Part shown: piece by piece, positions 37,133 to 46,063 of the stretch
Layout: the number at the start of each line of letters is the position of its first letter
Position numbering within the stretch: the stretch's first letter is position 1
DNA from: TMED23 sp964566055
GTDB lineage: Bacteria > Pseudomonadota > Alphaproteobacteria > Rhodospirillales > UBA2165
Direction: 5' to 3'
Assembly (NCBI GenBank): GCA_964566055.1
Contig: CAZMHI010000006.1
Location: forward strand, 52,735 to 116,734
DNA length: 64,000 nucleotides
The notes under the pieces: model-generated
The model's database searches: none
What the model saw: only the letters and a program-made list of their open reading frames with translations
Told to the model about the DNA's origin: nothing
Made by a program: the position numbers and the translations under genes

Positions 37133-38401
37133 ATGACGGCAGTTTCAACAGTGATGACGGCAGATCAGGAACAGAGCAACACGACTTATGATGTTGCCGC
37201 GATCCGCGCTGATTTCCCGGCTTTGAATATGGAGATCAACGGCTATCCCCATGCTTTCCTGGACAGTGGCGCCAGTGCGCAAAAACCTAATCAGGTATTG
37301 GAGCGGATGGATCAGGCCTACCGGTCGGAATATGCCAATGTCCACCGGGGCGCCTATACGCTGAGCCAGTTGGCAACCGATAATTATGAAAATGCGCGCT
37401 CAACCGTTGCTAAATTCATGAACGCCAAAACACCGGATGAAATAATTTTTACCCGCAATGTGACGGCGGCTATCAATCTGGTTGCACATTCTTATGGCCG
37501 CGAATTCTTAAGCGCCGGTGATGAGATCATCATCAGTCATATGGAGCATCACGCCAATATTGTACCGTGGCAGCTGCTCAGGGACGCTATCGGTATTGAG
37601 ATCAAGATCGCGCCCATCGACGATGCCGGTAACTTCCTGCTGGATGAGTTTGAAAAGCTCTTGAACCCAAAAACCAAACTGGTGGCGATCACTCAGGTTT
37701 CGAATGTGCTTGGCACTATTGTGCCGGTCAAAGACGTTGTTCGCCTCGCCCACGCCGAAGGCGCTAAGGTATTGATTGATGGCGCTCAGGGTATCGTCCA
37801 TGAAGGCGTCGATGTGCAGGATTTAGATGCGGATTTCTATGCTTTTACGGGCCACAAACTCTACGGGCCGACCGGGATCGGCGTGCTCTGGGGTAAGCTA
37901 GATCTATTAAATTCCATGCCGCCCTATCAAGGCGGTGGTGACATGATCGAAAATGTTACCTTTGAGAAAACCACCTATCGTGAGGCCCCGGCCCGCTTTG
38001 AAGCGGGCACGCCGATGATCGTCGAAGCGGTTGGTTTGGCGGCGGCCATTGATTATGTCTCAAACATTGGCTTGGCCAACATCGCTGCCCATGAGCAAGG
38101 TGTGCTGGCCTATGCGACCGAGCAGCTTTCGGCCATTGAAGATTTGACGATTATCGGCCAGGCTGACAATAAGGCCGGCATTATTTCATTTATGCTGGGT
38201 GAAATTCATTCCCATGACATCGGCACCATCATTGATGCCCGCGGCGTTGCCGTTCGGGCCGGTCATCACTGCGCCCAGCCCTTGATGGATCGTTATGGCG
38301 TTGCCGCAACCGCGCGCGCCTCGCTAGGCATGTACAGCAATACTACAGACATCGATCAATTGGTCGATGCGCTTAATTACGTGAAGGAAATATTCGGCTA
38401 A
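37133..38401 (+). CDS. sufS: class II cysteine desulfurase SufS
   Basis: A 422-residue SufS. I chose the ATG at 37133, one base after the sufD stop; the frame is open from 37070 within sufD. PLP binds K242 (F-T-G-H-K-L-Y-G-P-T-G), and the persulfide-forming Cys is C380 in R-A-G-H-H-C-A-Q-P. Group II enzymes need a sulfur acceptor (SufE or SufU). The next gene encodes a SufU-like protein and I see no sufE, so that protein is the likely acceptor. The stop overlaps the next start by one base. Confidence 0.96.
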   Translation: MTAVSTVMTADQEQSNTTYDVAAIRADFPALNMEINGYPHAFLDSGASAQKPNQVLERMDQAYRSEYANVHRGAYTLSQLATDNYENARSTVAKFMNAKTPDEIIFTRNVTAAINLVAHSYGREFLSAGDEIIISHMEHHANIVPWQLLRDAIGIEIKIAPIDDAGNFLLDEFEKLLNPKTKLVAITQVSNVLGTIVPVKDVVRLAHAEGAKVLIDGAQGIVHEGVDVQDLDADFYAFTGHKLYGPTGIGVLWGKLDLLNSMPPYQGGGDMIENVTFEKTTYREAPARFEAGTPMIVEAVGLAAAIDYVSNIGLANIAAHEQGVLAYATEQLSAIEDLTIIGQADNKAGIISFMLGEIHSHDIGTIIDARGVAVRAGHHCAQPLMDRYGVAATARASLGMYSNTTDIDQLVDALNYVKEIFG

Positions 38402-38865
38402 TGGAAGACGATATTCGCGAGCTTTATCAGGAAGTTATTTTGGATCATGGCAAGAATCCACGTAATTTCCGTCATCCGGAGGACGCTACCTGTGAGGCCA
38501 ATGGGAATAACCCGCTCTGTGGCGACCGCCTGACGGTTTTCGTCAAAGTCGGGGAAGATGAAAGCATCGAAGATGCGGCCTTTGAAGGGCGTGGCTGTGC
38601 GATCTCGGTTGCTTCCGCCTCAATGATGACCGATATCGTGCGCGGTAAGAAAGTCACCGAAGTTGATGCGCTGTTCGATACCTTTCACAAATTGTGCACG
38701 GGCGAGGAAATCGGTGATACACCGGAAGAATTTGAAGATGATTTGGATAAATTAATGGTGCTGTCCGGCGTCAGGCAATTCCCCATGCGGGTTAAATGCG
38801 CGACGCTGGCTTGGCATACAATGAATGCAGCCGTGCATGGCGAAACCGCTACGTCGACTGAATAA
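38401..38865 (+). CDS. sufU: SufU-like Fe-S assembly/sulfur-acceptor protein
   Basis: A 154-residue protein of the NifU-N/IscU fold. Three conserved Cys are visible: N-P-L-C-G-D, G-R-G-C-A-I-S and V-K-C-A-T-L-A-W. An insertion of about twenty residues before the third Cys is characteristic of SufU rather than IscU. SufU is a zinc-dependent sulfur acceptor from SufS. Overlap with the sufS stop (TAATG) indicates coupled translation. Confidence 0.9.
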   Translation: MEDDIRELYQEVILDHGKNPRNFRHPEDATCEANGNNPLCGDRLTVFVKVGEDESIEDAAFEGRGCAISVASASMMTDIVRGKKVTEVDALFDTFHKLCTGEEIGDTPEEFEDDLDKLMVLSGVRQFPMRVKCATLAWHTMNAAVHGETATSTE

Positions 38866-38891
38866 AACAACGATAGAACGAGATTAAGATT

Positions 38892-39365
38892 ATGGATGAA
38901 AAAACAATACCTCCGAGTTATAGCCCTGGTTCCGGTTTACATGGACCAACCGGCTCTCCAGGATTTGGCGCGCCGATGGGTGGTGGCGACATTGACCCGG
39001 AAATATTGAGCGAAGGCGGCCTGGTTGGAAAAGCTGGTCAGCCCAAAGAAGAGGGCAAAACCGTGCCCTCTGAAGAAGCCATCGCGGACGCTTTGCGGAC
39101 GGTGTATGATCCCGAAATTCCGGTCAATATCTATGAGCTCGGCTTGATTTACGAACTAAATATTGCTGAAAACGGTGATATTAAAATTGACATGACACTA
39201 ACGGCGCCTGGCTGCCCGGTCGCCGGTATTTTGCCGCAACAGGTGGCTGATGCGGCTGCCTCGGTAGACGGCACGGGTGAGATAGAAGTTTATCTCGTCT
39301 GGGAGCCGGCCTGGGATATGGATAAAATGTCAGAGGATGCCAAGCTCGCACTCGGGTTCTTTTAG
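38892..39365 (+). CDS. sufT: SUF-associated MIP18/DUF59 protein SufT
   Basis: A 157-residue protein. The first 55 residues are Gly/Pro-rich and low in complexity. The remainder is a MIP18 (DUF59) domain with D-P-E-I-P-V-N-I-Y-E-L-G-L-I-Y and the conserved T-A-P-G-C-P-V-A-G. SufT aids maturation of Fe-S proteins. It sits in the middle of the SUF operon, as is usual in alphaproteobacteria. Confidence 0.92.
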   Translation: MDEKTIPPSYSPGSGLHGPTGSPGFGAPMGGGDIDPEILSEGGLVGKAGQPKEEGKTVPSEEAIADALRTVYDPEIPVNIYELGLIYELNIAENGDIKIDMTLTAPGCPVAGILPQQVADAAASVDGTGEIEVYLVWEPAWDMDKMSEDAKLALGFF

Positions 39366-39420
39366 ACTATATAAAACTAAATATCACCAAGTCGTTTGTT
39401 TGAGAGGTAGGAATCAAATA

Positions 39421-39774
39421 ATGAACGCCAGTACTACAGTAAGTAATCAAATTACCTTAACCGACGCCGCGATTAAGCGGGCTAAATCGCTGATCGATAA
39501 ATCTGAAAAACCCATATTGGGTTTGCGTGTCGGGGTCACGACAATGGGCTGCAACGGCCATAGCTATCTGGTTGAATATGCCGAAGAGAAAAAACCGCTG
39601 GAAGACGAAATTCAACAGGATGGCGTGACGATTTTTGTTGATCCCTTGGCGATGATGTATCTTTTTGGCTCGACGATGGATTACGTTGAGGATAAATTGC
39701 AGTCGAGTTTTGTCTTTGACAATCCCAACGAAACGGGCCGCTGCGGCTGTGGTGAATCCTTTAGCGTTGGCTAA
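39421..39774 (+). CDS. sufA: A-type Fe-S carrier (SufA/HesB/IscA family)
   Basis: A 117-residue A-type carrier. The ATG at 39421 gives the normal family length; the frame is open from 39337. The three cluster-binding Cys are C44 (T-M-G-C-N-G-H-S), C108 and C110 (C-G-C-G-E-S-F) at the C-terminus. It carries clusters from SufBC2D to target proteins, probably including the ferredoxin encoded next. Confidence 0.94.
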   Translation: MNASTTVSNQITLTDAAIKRAKSLIDKSEKPILGLRVGVTTMGCNGHSYLVEYAEEKKPLEDEIQQDGVTIFVDPLAMMYLFGSTMDYVEDKLQSSFVFDNPNETGRCGCGESFSVG

Positions 39775-39797
39775 TTCATTATTTTAATAGAGATCTC

Positions 39798-40127
39798 ATG
39801 CCCAAAATTACTTTTCTAGATTCGAGCGGCAATTCAACTGAAGTAGAGGCGCCGGTCGGTAAATCCGTGATGACGATTGCCCAGGCTAACGATATTGATA
39901 TCGAAGGCGCCTGCGAAGGTTCGCTAGCCTGCTCGACCTGTCATGTCATTGTCTCTCCCGACTGGTACGATAAGCTAAAGCCAGTTACCGAGGAGGAAGA
40001 GGATATGCTCGACCTTGCCCATGGTCTGACCCGAACCTCCCGGCTCTGCTGCCAAGTAGAGATGACCGAAGAATTGGATGGGCTGGTCGTTACTTTGCCG
40101 GCCGAAACCCATAATCTGATGATATGA
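39798..40127 (+). CDS. fdx: [2Fe-2S] ferredoxin, adrenodoxin type
   Basis: A 109-residue ferredoxin. Cluster ligands C39, C45, C48 and C85 give the spacing C-x5-C-x2-C-x36-C of the adrenodoxin/ISC Fdx group. It probably delivers electrons for cluster assembly, which its position in the operon supports. The stop codon overlaps the start of tenA (ATGA). Confidence 0.94.
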   Translation: MPKITFLDSSGNSTEVEAPVGKSVMTIAQANDIDIEGACEGSLACSTCHVIVSPDWYDKLKPVTEEEEDMLDLAHGLTRTSRLCCQVEMTEELDGLVVTLPAETHNLMI

Positions 40128-40774
40128 GCCTCTTTGAACGTTTGAAGTCGAAGAACCAGGCGACCTGGGAGGCATATATCCATCACGACTTTGTGGCTCA
40201 ATTAGCGGACGGCTCGCTCGTCGAGGCCAGCTTTAAACATTATCTCGGTCAGGATTATCTGTTTCTGATCCATTTCGCACGCGCCTATGCCCTGGCGGCG
40301 TATAAAGCCGAGAATTTGGCCGATATTAAACAAGCAGCCGGCGGCCTAGCGGCGATTGTTGATCTCGAAATGGATTTGCATGTAAAATTCTGTGCCGATT
40401 GGGGCTTGAGCGAAGCCGACATGGAAGCTTTGCCGGAAGCGGCCGAAACCATGGCCTATACGCGCTATGTGTTGGAAAAAGGCTTGTCGGGCGATCTTCT
40501 GGACCTACATATAGCATTGGCCCCGTGCATAATCGGTTATGCGGAAATTGGTGCTGCGCTCAGTGACAATGCCGCAGGAAATCCTTACGGAGCGTGGATT
40601 GAGATGTACGCCTCCGATGACTATCAGGCGGTTGCGCGTGCTGAAATTGAGCAGCTGGATCATTTGTTAGTGACACGCGGCGGCGATGGACGGCTTGAGG
40701 CGCTCTCGAAGACCTTTAATCAGGCAACCCGGCTCGAAATCGCCTTCTGGCAGATGGGCTTGGATGTAGAATAA
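40124..40774 (+). CDS. tenA: TenA-family aminopyrimidine aminohydrolase (thiaminase II)
   Basis: A 216-residue all-helical TenA protein. Typical features are F-L-Q/H-Y-L-G-Q-D-Y-L-F near the N-terminus, the catalytic Cys in L-A-P-C-I-I-G-Y-A-E-I-G, and Y-A-S-D-D-Y near the C-terminus. It hydrolyses aminopyrimidines in thiamine salvage. The ATGA overlap with the ferredoxin gene, and mnmA starting 1 base after its stop, place it inside the sulfur operon, perhaps because thiamine synthesis needs Fe-S enzymes and sulfur transfer. Confidence 0.9.
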   Translation: MSLFERLKSKNQATWEAYIHHDFVAQLADGSLVEASFKHYLGQDYLFLIHFARAYALAAYKAENLADIKQAAGGLAAIVDLEMDLHVKFCADWGLSEADMEALPEAAETMAYTRYVLEKGLSGDLLDLHIALAPCIIGYAEIGAALSDNAAGNPYGAWIEMYASDDYQAVARAEIEQLDHLLVTRGGDGRLEALSKTFNQATRLEIAFWQMGLDVE

Positions 40775-40775
40775 A

Positions 40776-41894
40776 ATGACAAATAGCTTAGGCATATATA
40801 AAGACCCGAAAGACACCCGCGTCGTAGTGGCAATGTCGGGAGGCGTCGATAGTTCCGTGACGGCAGCCTTGCTTCACGAAGAGGGCTACGATGTCATCGG
40901 CATCACCTTGCAGCTGTTTGATTACGGCAATGCAGTGGCCCGGCCGGGCACCTGCTGCGCCGGCCAGGATATTTATGATGCCCGCCGCGTCGCTGACGCT
41001 TGCGGCTTCCCGCATTACGTTTTGGATTACGAAGACCGCTTCCGTGAAGACGTGATGGAAGATTTTGCCGACACTTATTTGGCCGGTGCGACACCGATCC
41101 CCTGCGTGCGTTGTAATCAGACGGTGAAATTCCGCGATCTTATCCAGCGTGCCAAAGAACTGGAAGCCGATGCTCTGGCGACCGGGCATTATGTCCAGCG
41201 CATTGACGGCGCCAAAAAAGCTGAGCTGCACCGGGGCGCCCTGGATCTCAAAGACCAGAGCTATTTCCTTTTCGCCACAACCCAGGAACAGCTGGATTTC
41301 CTGCGCTTTCCGTTGGGCGGTATGAGCAAAGACGAAACCCGCATTGAGGCCGAGCGCCTAGGGTTGGCTGTTGCAGATAAGCCGGACAGTCAGGACATCT
41401 GCTTTGTGCCGGATGGCGACTATGCAGCCGTGGTTAAAAACATGCGCCCGGACGCGGTTGAGCCAGGCGATATTGTTGATCAGGCGGGCAGGGTGCTCGG
41501 CCCTCATGACGGTATTATCAACTATACCATCGGCCAGCGCCGCGGCCTCAATATCGGCGGTGGTGATCCCCTTTATGTGCTGAAACTGGAGCCTGAAACC
41601 AATCGCGTTGTCGTTGGCCCGAAGGACGCGCTTTTGCAGGAACAGGTGAGCATTACGGATGTTAATTGGCTGGGCGATGAACCCTTGGGTGCTGAGGCGC
41701 TTGAGGTGACCGTCAAACTGCGCTCAATGACACCGCTCCTGCCGGCAACGGTACAGGCAAAGGAGGAGGGTGCCGAGGTAACCCTGCACTCGCCTTATGC
41801 CGGCATCGCACCCGGGCAAGCCTGCGTGTTTTACGCGGGAGACCGCGTGCTCGGTGGCGGCTGGATCACCGGTTCAAGTTCTGCATCAAAATAA
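40776..41894 (+). CDS. mnmA: tRNA-specific 2-thiouridylase
   Basis: A 372-residue enzyme installing s2U34 on tRNA-Lys, -Glu and -Gln. The PP-loop is M-S-G-G-V-D-S-S, the first catalytic Cys is in I-P-C-V-R-C-N, and the second is in S-Q-D-I-C-F-V-P-D-G-D-Y. The C-terminal beta-barrel part contains G-Q-R-R-G-L. It uses sulfur mobilised by a cysteine desulfurase, so its place after the suf genes is functionally sensible. Confidence 0.96.
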   Translation: MTNSLGIYKDPKDTRVVVAMSGGVDSSVTAALLHEEGYDVIGITLQLFDYGNAVARPGTCCAGQDIYDARRVADACGFPHYVLDYEDRFREDVMEDFADTYLAGATPIPCVRCNQTVKFRDLIQRAKELEADALATGHYVQRIDGAKKAELHRGALDLKDQSYFLFATTQEQLDFLRFPLGGMSKDETRIEAERLGLAVADKPDSQDICFVPDGDYAAVVKNMRPDAVEPGDIVDQAGRVLGPHDGIINYTIGQRRGLNIGGGDPLYVLKLEPETNRVVVGPKDALLQEQVSITDVNWLGDEPLGAEALEVTVKLRSMTPLLPATVQAKEEGAEVTLHSPYAGIAPGQACVFYAGDRVLGGGWITGSSSASK

Positions 41895-41934
41895 TAAGCG
41901 TGGATCATAAATAAAATCTTATGCATACTATTGC

Positions 41935-42828
41935 ATGAAAATAGTGCCTAAGTTTAAAACGAGAGCATTAACAGATTTTGATATGGCCCCAATGAAGTGC
42001 AGTTACCTGAATCAGTTCATCGTCCGACTAAGCGTCGTGACTATCTCCTTGCTGCATTTATTTTATTGGGCTGAGCCATCTCAAGCTGCCGGGCCTTGCC
42101 GTCTTCTCGTCGGCTATGAACAAGATAAACCGTTTCACTATCGGGATAGTGCTGGGGCGGTGATTGGTATTGATGCCGAGTTTCTAACCACCGTTCTCAG
42201 TGATATTGGCTGTTCTGTTGAATTTGTCGAGGGGCCTTGGGCGCGGACAGTTAAAGAAATTCAAGATGGTCAGTTAGATGTGACAATGGGGGCAAGTTTA
42301 AAAGCGGAACGTAAAAAGTTTGCGCATTATTCTCACACGTATCGTGGTCAGCCGCATGTCCTGGCGGTCAAACGGGATTCGCCAATTAAAGCTCAATCTT
42401 TAAAGGCGTTCTTGGATGCTGGTCACAAGCTGGGCGTTGTCATCGGCTGGCATTATACTGATCGATTGCGCCTGCTGCTGGATGATCCTAAATACCAAGC
42501 CAATATTGTGGCGGTACCGAAATTTGGACTGCTGCCAAAAATGCATGAATATGGGCGGGTAGATGGTATGCTGACCAATCCTACTGTGCTTGCCTCCGTT
42601 GTTGGATCAACCGCGATTGAGCAAAAATACCGGCTCTATCGCCAAGATGTAGATAAGCTGCACTTTATTTTCTCTAAAATTAGAGTTGCTAAGGATTTGG
42701 TTGATCGATTCAACATAAAGCTTAACAGTCGCATTAATCGTGGGAAGTTTATGTCAACTTGCCGAAAATTCGAAAATTTTTTAATTGCCCGCTGCAGTTT
42801 TTTAGCGCCATCACCCGTTGTTAACTAG
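41935..42828 (+). CDS. family 3 periplasmic solute-binding protein
   Basis: A 297-residue exported protein of the amino-acid-binding SBP_bac_3 type: L-L-V-G-Y-E-Q-D-K-P-F-H-Y, then I-G-I-D-A-E-F-L, then F-V-E-G-P-W-A-R-T-V. The signal peptide is best started at an internal Met (41992, M-K-C-S-Y-L-N) rather than 41935; neither has a clear ribosome binding site. No ABC permease is nearby, so it may instead be a sensor or orphan binding protein. It is the last chromosomal gene before the tRNA. Confidence 0.75.
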   Translation: MKIVPKFKTRALTDFDMAPMKCSYLNQFIVRLSVVTISLLHLFYWAEPSQAAGPCRLLVGYEQDKPFHYRDSAGAVIGIDAEFLTTVLSDIGCSVEFVEGPWARTVKEIQDGQLDVTMGASLKAERKKFAHYSHTYRGQPHVLAVKRDSPIKAQSLKAFLDAGHKLGVVIGWHYTDRLRLLLDDPKYQANIVAVPKFGLLPKMHEYGRVDGMLTNPTVLASVVGSTAIEQKYRLYRQDVDKLHFIFSKIRVAKDLVDRFNIKLNSRINRGKFMSTCRKFENFLIARCSFLAPSPVVN

Positions 42829-42856
42829 ATGTACTTTTAGTCGCTGCGATAGGCGC

Positions 42857-42885
42857 TTGACTTAAGGGGTAGGTAAAAATATACA
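42857..42885 (+). promoter_or_regulatory. promoter of the tRNA-Met gene
   Basis: TTGACT (42857-42862), a 17-base spacer and TATACA (42880-42885) are followed by a C-rich discriminator (CCCCC). This is typical of stringently controlled stable-RNA promoters. It lies about 40 bases upstream of the tRNA. Confidence 0.75.
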
Positions 42886-42925
42886 CCCCCAAGCCGTCGC
42901 TGATGCGGGGCGATAAATAAAGTGT

Positions 42926-43002
42926 GGCGGAGTAGCTCAGCTGGTTAGAGCAGCGGAATCATAATCCGCGTGTCGGGGGTTCGAGTCCCTCCTCCGCTAC
43001 CA
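42926..43002 (+). tRNA. tRNA-Met (CAU), elongator type
   Basis: The 77 bases fold into a full cloverleaf: acceptor GGCGGAG/CTCCGCT (first pair G-U), D arm GCTC/GAGC, anticodon stem GCGGA/TCCGC with loop ATCATAA (anticodon CAT), T arm GGGGG-TTCGAGT-CCCTC, and an encoded CCA end. It lacks the initiator-tRNA hallmarks of three G-C pairs under the anticodon loop. A tRNA-Ile(CAU) is possible in principle, but the body matches alphaproteobacterial elongator Met as I recall it. Its 3' half is the attachment site of the adjacent element. Confidence 0.92.
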
Positions 43003-44575
43003 CCTTTACCCCAACTTCTCCCTCTTTTTTCTGGAAGTTGAGGTTGGCAATAGCTGCCATCTGTCCATGCATTTCAACAGTCAGTTCACCTCGTTTTTCA
43101 CCAGGATGCAGGACAACTTTGTCGATTAAGGCCCTCAGAAGAGGAACGGCCTCCTGTCTCACTTCAGTGTTTTGGTTGAGAGCAAGTTCTAGATTGGTAA
43201 CTTTCTGCTGATAAATATCCGCAAGATCGGGGTCGATTTGTTTCAAAATTGATTTGTCAACCTCAGGTGCTGAGCTCTGAGCAGTCAATCGTTCTTGCTC
43301 TAATCCTTGAAGGCGCTTTTTCAGAGGTTCAAAATCCGCCCCATTTTCAATCGCATTCACAATATGTTCAATTCGCATATCTAGTTTCTTGGCGCTACTG
43401 GCCAGCTTCTTGTTATTTTTGGTAATGATTTCTTGAAGAGATTTAAATTCCCGCCGAAACTCATCCGCAAATTCTTGGATTAATTCTGGCGCAAGCATCT
43501 GTTCTTTGATGCCATACAAAATGTGCTTTTCTAGCTTGCTCGCAGATATCGTCTTGTTGTTGGAACAGGTTCCTTTCTCTCTGCGCGTCGTGCAACCAAA
43601 CCTATCCTCCCCTATTACTGTATATGATCCACCACAAACACCACATTTGATTATTCCGGACAGTAGATGTTTTGGTCGGCGATGAAGGTGTGCTTTGTGG
43701 TCCGCGTGTTTGGCCTTGATGTCTCGGACGCGCTGCCAGGTTTCCTGTTCGACAATTCGAAGCTCAGGCACTTCAACGACTACCCAATCTGACTCTGGAT
43801 TGGGTCTTGGAATGCGCTTGCCAGATTCAGGATCCTTTACAAAGGTTTGGCGATTGTAGATTAGCCGACCAATGTAAAGCTCATTCCAGAGTATGCCGTC
43901 TCGTCGTTTGCGATTTCCATTGATAGTACTGGCATTCCATTGTCCGCCCCTAGGTGCAGGAATATTTTCCCCATTTAATTTTTTAGCGATTGCCCTAGGT
44001 GAAATTCCCGACGAATAATCATTGAAAATCCTCCGAATGACCTCAGCTTGCACAGGGTTAATTCTGCGCTGTCCACGTTCTATTTCGCCATCCGCATTCA
44101 ATTCTTTAACCACATCGTAGCCATAGGCGACACTGCATGAGGCTTTTCCCTTAATCGTTCTGCCCTTTTGTCCGCGACGGATTTTATCCGCCAAGTCTTT
44201 CAGGAACAGCGCGTTCATCGTGCCCTTGAGGCCAATATGAAGTTCGTTAATGTCGCCTTCAGAGAGAGTGTGGATTTGAATGTCTGCGTGACTAAGACGT
44301 TTATAGATACCGGCAATGTCTTCCTGGTCGCGGCTAATACGATCCAGGGCTTCTGCAATGACCACGTCAAAGCGTTGTTGTTTGCCTTGACCCAACAAGG
44401 ACAACATTGACGGGCGGTTATTTAAACTGCCGCCACTGATGGCGTAGTCGGTAAAGACCTCAACAATCTGCCAACCTTCGCGTTCAGCGCGTTCACGGCA
44501 TAATCGAACTTGGTCATCAATCGAGGTTTCAGACTGAAGATCGGATGAGTATCTGGCATATATTGCGGCCCGCAT
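42959..44575 (-). CDS. large serine recombinase/integrase, C-terminus encoded within the tRNA
   Basis: A 538-residue site-specific recombinase. The resolvase-type catalytic domain (about 1-150) has the nucleophile S10 in Y-A-R-Y-S-S-D-L-Q. A Recombinase domain follows (about 160-290), then a zinc ribbon (C-G-V-C, later C-T and C-S-N) and a long coiled coil (about 375-450). The last fourteen residues, from V-A-E-E-G-L-E-P-P to the stop, are the tRNA-Met 3' half read on the other strand (overlap 42959-43002), which shows integration at the tRNA. Its start overlaps the upstream tyrosine recombinase stop by one base. Confidence 0.93.
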   Translation of the reverse strand: MRAAIYARYSSDLQSETSIDDQVRLCRERAEREGWQIVEVFTDYAISGGSLNNRPSMLSLLGQGKQQRFDVVIAEALDRISRDQEDIAGIYKRLSHADIQIHTLSEGDINELHIGLKGTMNALFLKDLADKIRRGQKGRTIKGKASCSVAYGYDVVKELNADGEIERGQRRINPVQAEVIRRIFNDYSSGISPRAIAKKLNGENIPAPRGGQWNASTINGNRKRRDGILWNELYIGRLIYNRQTFVKDPESGKRIPRPNPESDWVVVEVPELRIVEQETWQRVRDIKAKHADHKAHLHRRPKHLLSGIIKCGVCGGSYTVIGEDRFGCTTRREKGTCSNNKTISASKLEKHILYGIKEQMLAPELIQEFADEFRREFKSLQEIITKNNKKLASSAKKLDMRIEHIVNAIENGADFEPLKKRLQGLEQERLTAQSSAPEVDKSILKQIDPDLADIYQQKVTNLELALNQNTEVRQEAVPLLRALIDKVVLHPGEKRGELTVEMHGQMAAIANLNFQKKEGEVGVKVVAEEGLEPPTRGL

Positions 44576-45660
44576 TAAGCCACCTCATCCAGGTCTAATT
44601 TGGATATATTCTCTCGAATACTTTGAATAGCGCTGGTGTGGAGTTGGCTGGCTTTGAGGACACTGGCCCGATTGTAATAAATCTCGCTGGTCGCTGTTGT
44701 TGTATGGGCCAGGAGGGGTTTGATGATCCGAGCAAGTTCTGGCGATGTCTCAGCAATGCTGGTCGCGGCACAGTGCCTGAACATATGGGGCGTTATTGGT
44801 TTGCCGAGTTCTCGCCGCGTTACTTTGGTAATACGCTCGCTTACATGATTGGGTTTAAGACGCTTGCCGATCTTGGACACCCAGAGATAATCGGTTTCAT
44901 CTTCACCAAGTAACTTTGGGCGATGATAAGCAAGATACCGCTCTATATATGGAACAAGGGGTTCATACACTTCAACTTCAATGTGCTGGTGGTTTTTAAC
45001 TTCATCTCCTGGAAAAATCAGCAAATAGCCGCTCGGCGTTTTCTTGAGGTGTTGCTCGATAATAATATTGCCAAAGTTTTGCAGGCGGACCGGCATTGAG
45101 GCTAAAAGCGCTATCATGAGACCATCTCTAAAATAGATATGATTGTAGGAAGAGTTACGAAGCTTTTTGCTCTCGGATGGTTCCATGAGATCAATACCCA
45201 ACTCATAGAGCGATTGGATCGGCACCAGTTGGGATTCGAGGTTTGGCCTGGGGCGAACGACAAGATGCAGACGATTGGCGACTAGACGCAGCCAGGTCCA
45301 ATCAGTTCCCGGCATAAGCCGATAAACAACATTATTTAGATCATTGACGTATCCCCAGATGGTCGTCGGATTGAGCTTCTGTTCTTTAAGCAATTCAACG
45401 TAACTCAAGATAATTTCTCGGGTCAGGCGATCCGGCGGTAATTCGGTAAAAAGTGCCGGATAGCGGCGCTTGATGAATCTCAGCCACCGACCATAGGCAA
45501 AAGCGTAGCTTCTGCGCGTGTTTGGCCGCCAATGAGCTGCCGGACCTGCATCATTGAAGAGATCACCTTCTTGAATTGCCTTATCCCAGAGCCGCTGGTC
45601 TTCTGCGGGCCAGTCGTTAAAGGGAAGGGCGCGCCGGATTAATTCAACGGATTTAGCCAC
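44575..45660 (-). CDS. tyrosine recombinase/integrase
   Basis: A 361-residue phage-integrase-family protein. An N-terminal SAM-like core-binding domain (about 45-140, T-R-R-S-Y-A-F-A-Y-G-R-W-L-R-F) precedes the catalytic domain. Visible catalytic residues are the first Arg in M-P-V-R-L-Q-N, H-M-F-R-H (H-x-x-R), L-L-A-H-T and the nucleophile Tyr in S-E-I-Y-Y-N-R-A-S. All key residues seem present, so it may be active. It is coupled by overlaps to both neighbours: 8 bases with the truncated recombinase upstream and 1 base with the serine recombinase downstream. Confidence 0.88.
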   Translation of the reverse strand: MAKSVELIRRALPFNDWPAEDQRLWDKAIQEGDLFNDAGPAAHWRPNTRRSYAFAYGRWLRFIKRRYPALFTELPPDRLTREIILSYVELLKEQKLNPTTIWGYVNDLNNVVYRLMPGTDWTWLRLVANRLHLVVRPRPNLESQLVPIQSLYELGIDLMEPSESKKLRNSSYNHIYFRDGLMIALLASMPVRLQNFGNIIIEQHLKKTPSGYLLIFPGDEVKNHQHIEVEVYEPLVPYIERYLAYHRPKLLGEDETDYLWVSKIGKRLKPNHVSERITKVTRRELGKPITPHMFRHCAATSIAETSPELARIIKPLLAHTTTATSEIYYNRASVLKASQLHTSAIQSIRENISKLDLDEVA

Positions 45661-46063
45661 GGTCCCGCTCCTTCAGATTAAACTTTCGGTCGAGGATGTG
45701 GTCCGTATATAACCGGCGGGCAGCCAAGGTATCGAACTCGGCGTAGAAGGTGATCGTCGTATCGACAGATTTATGCCCGAGGAGACGCCTTACGGTTTCA
45801 TAATCACCCGGATTGGCCTGCAAATAAAAGAAGGCGGCAAGGTGCCGGTAAAGATGAGGATTCACCGTCAATCCGGTGTGTTTTTTGACGGCCTTGCAGA
45901 GATTCTCGCGGAGAGAGACCTCATGCTTATGTCGGCCCTCAATAGATCCTGGAAACAGCCAGCCCGCATCCTCACCTCTTAGAAGAATGGGACGATACGT
46001 ATTGAGATAGGTATCCAGTAAAGCGACGACATGTGCTGGTAACTCGTACTCCAGATATCCCAT
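45653..46063 (-). pseudogene. truncated tyrosine recombinase, catalytic C-terminal half only
   Basis: A 136-residue reading frame matching only the end of an integrase catalytic domain: E-Y-E-L-P-A-H-V-V-A-L-L-D, W-L-F-P-G-S, N-P-H-L-Y-R-H (H-x-x-R box) and L-L-G-H-K-S with the Tyr in T-I-T-F-Y-A. The core-binding domain and the first catalytic Arg are missing, and the frame is closed by a stop about 20 codons upstream of the ATG. It is therefore probably a remnant. Its stop still overlaps the start of the next integrase by 8 bases, as if it was once a coupled gene. Confidence 0.7.
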
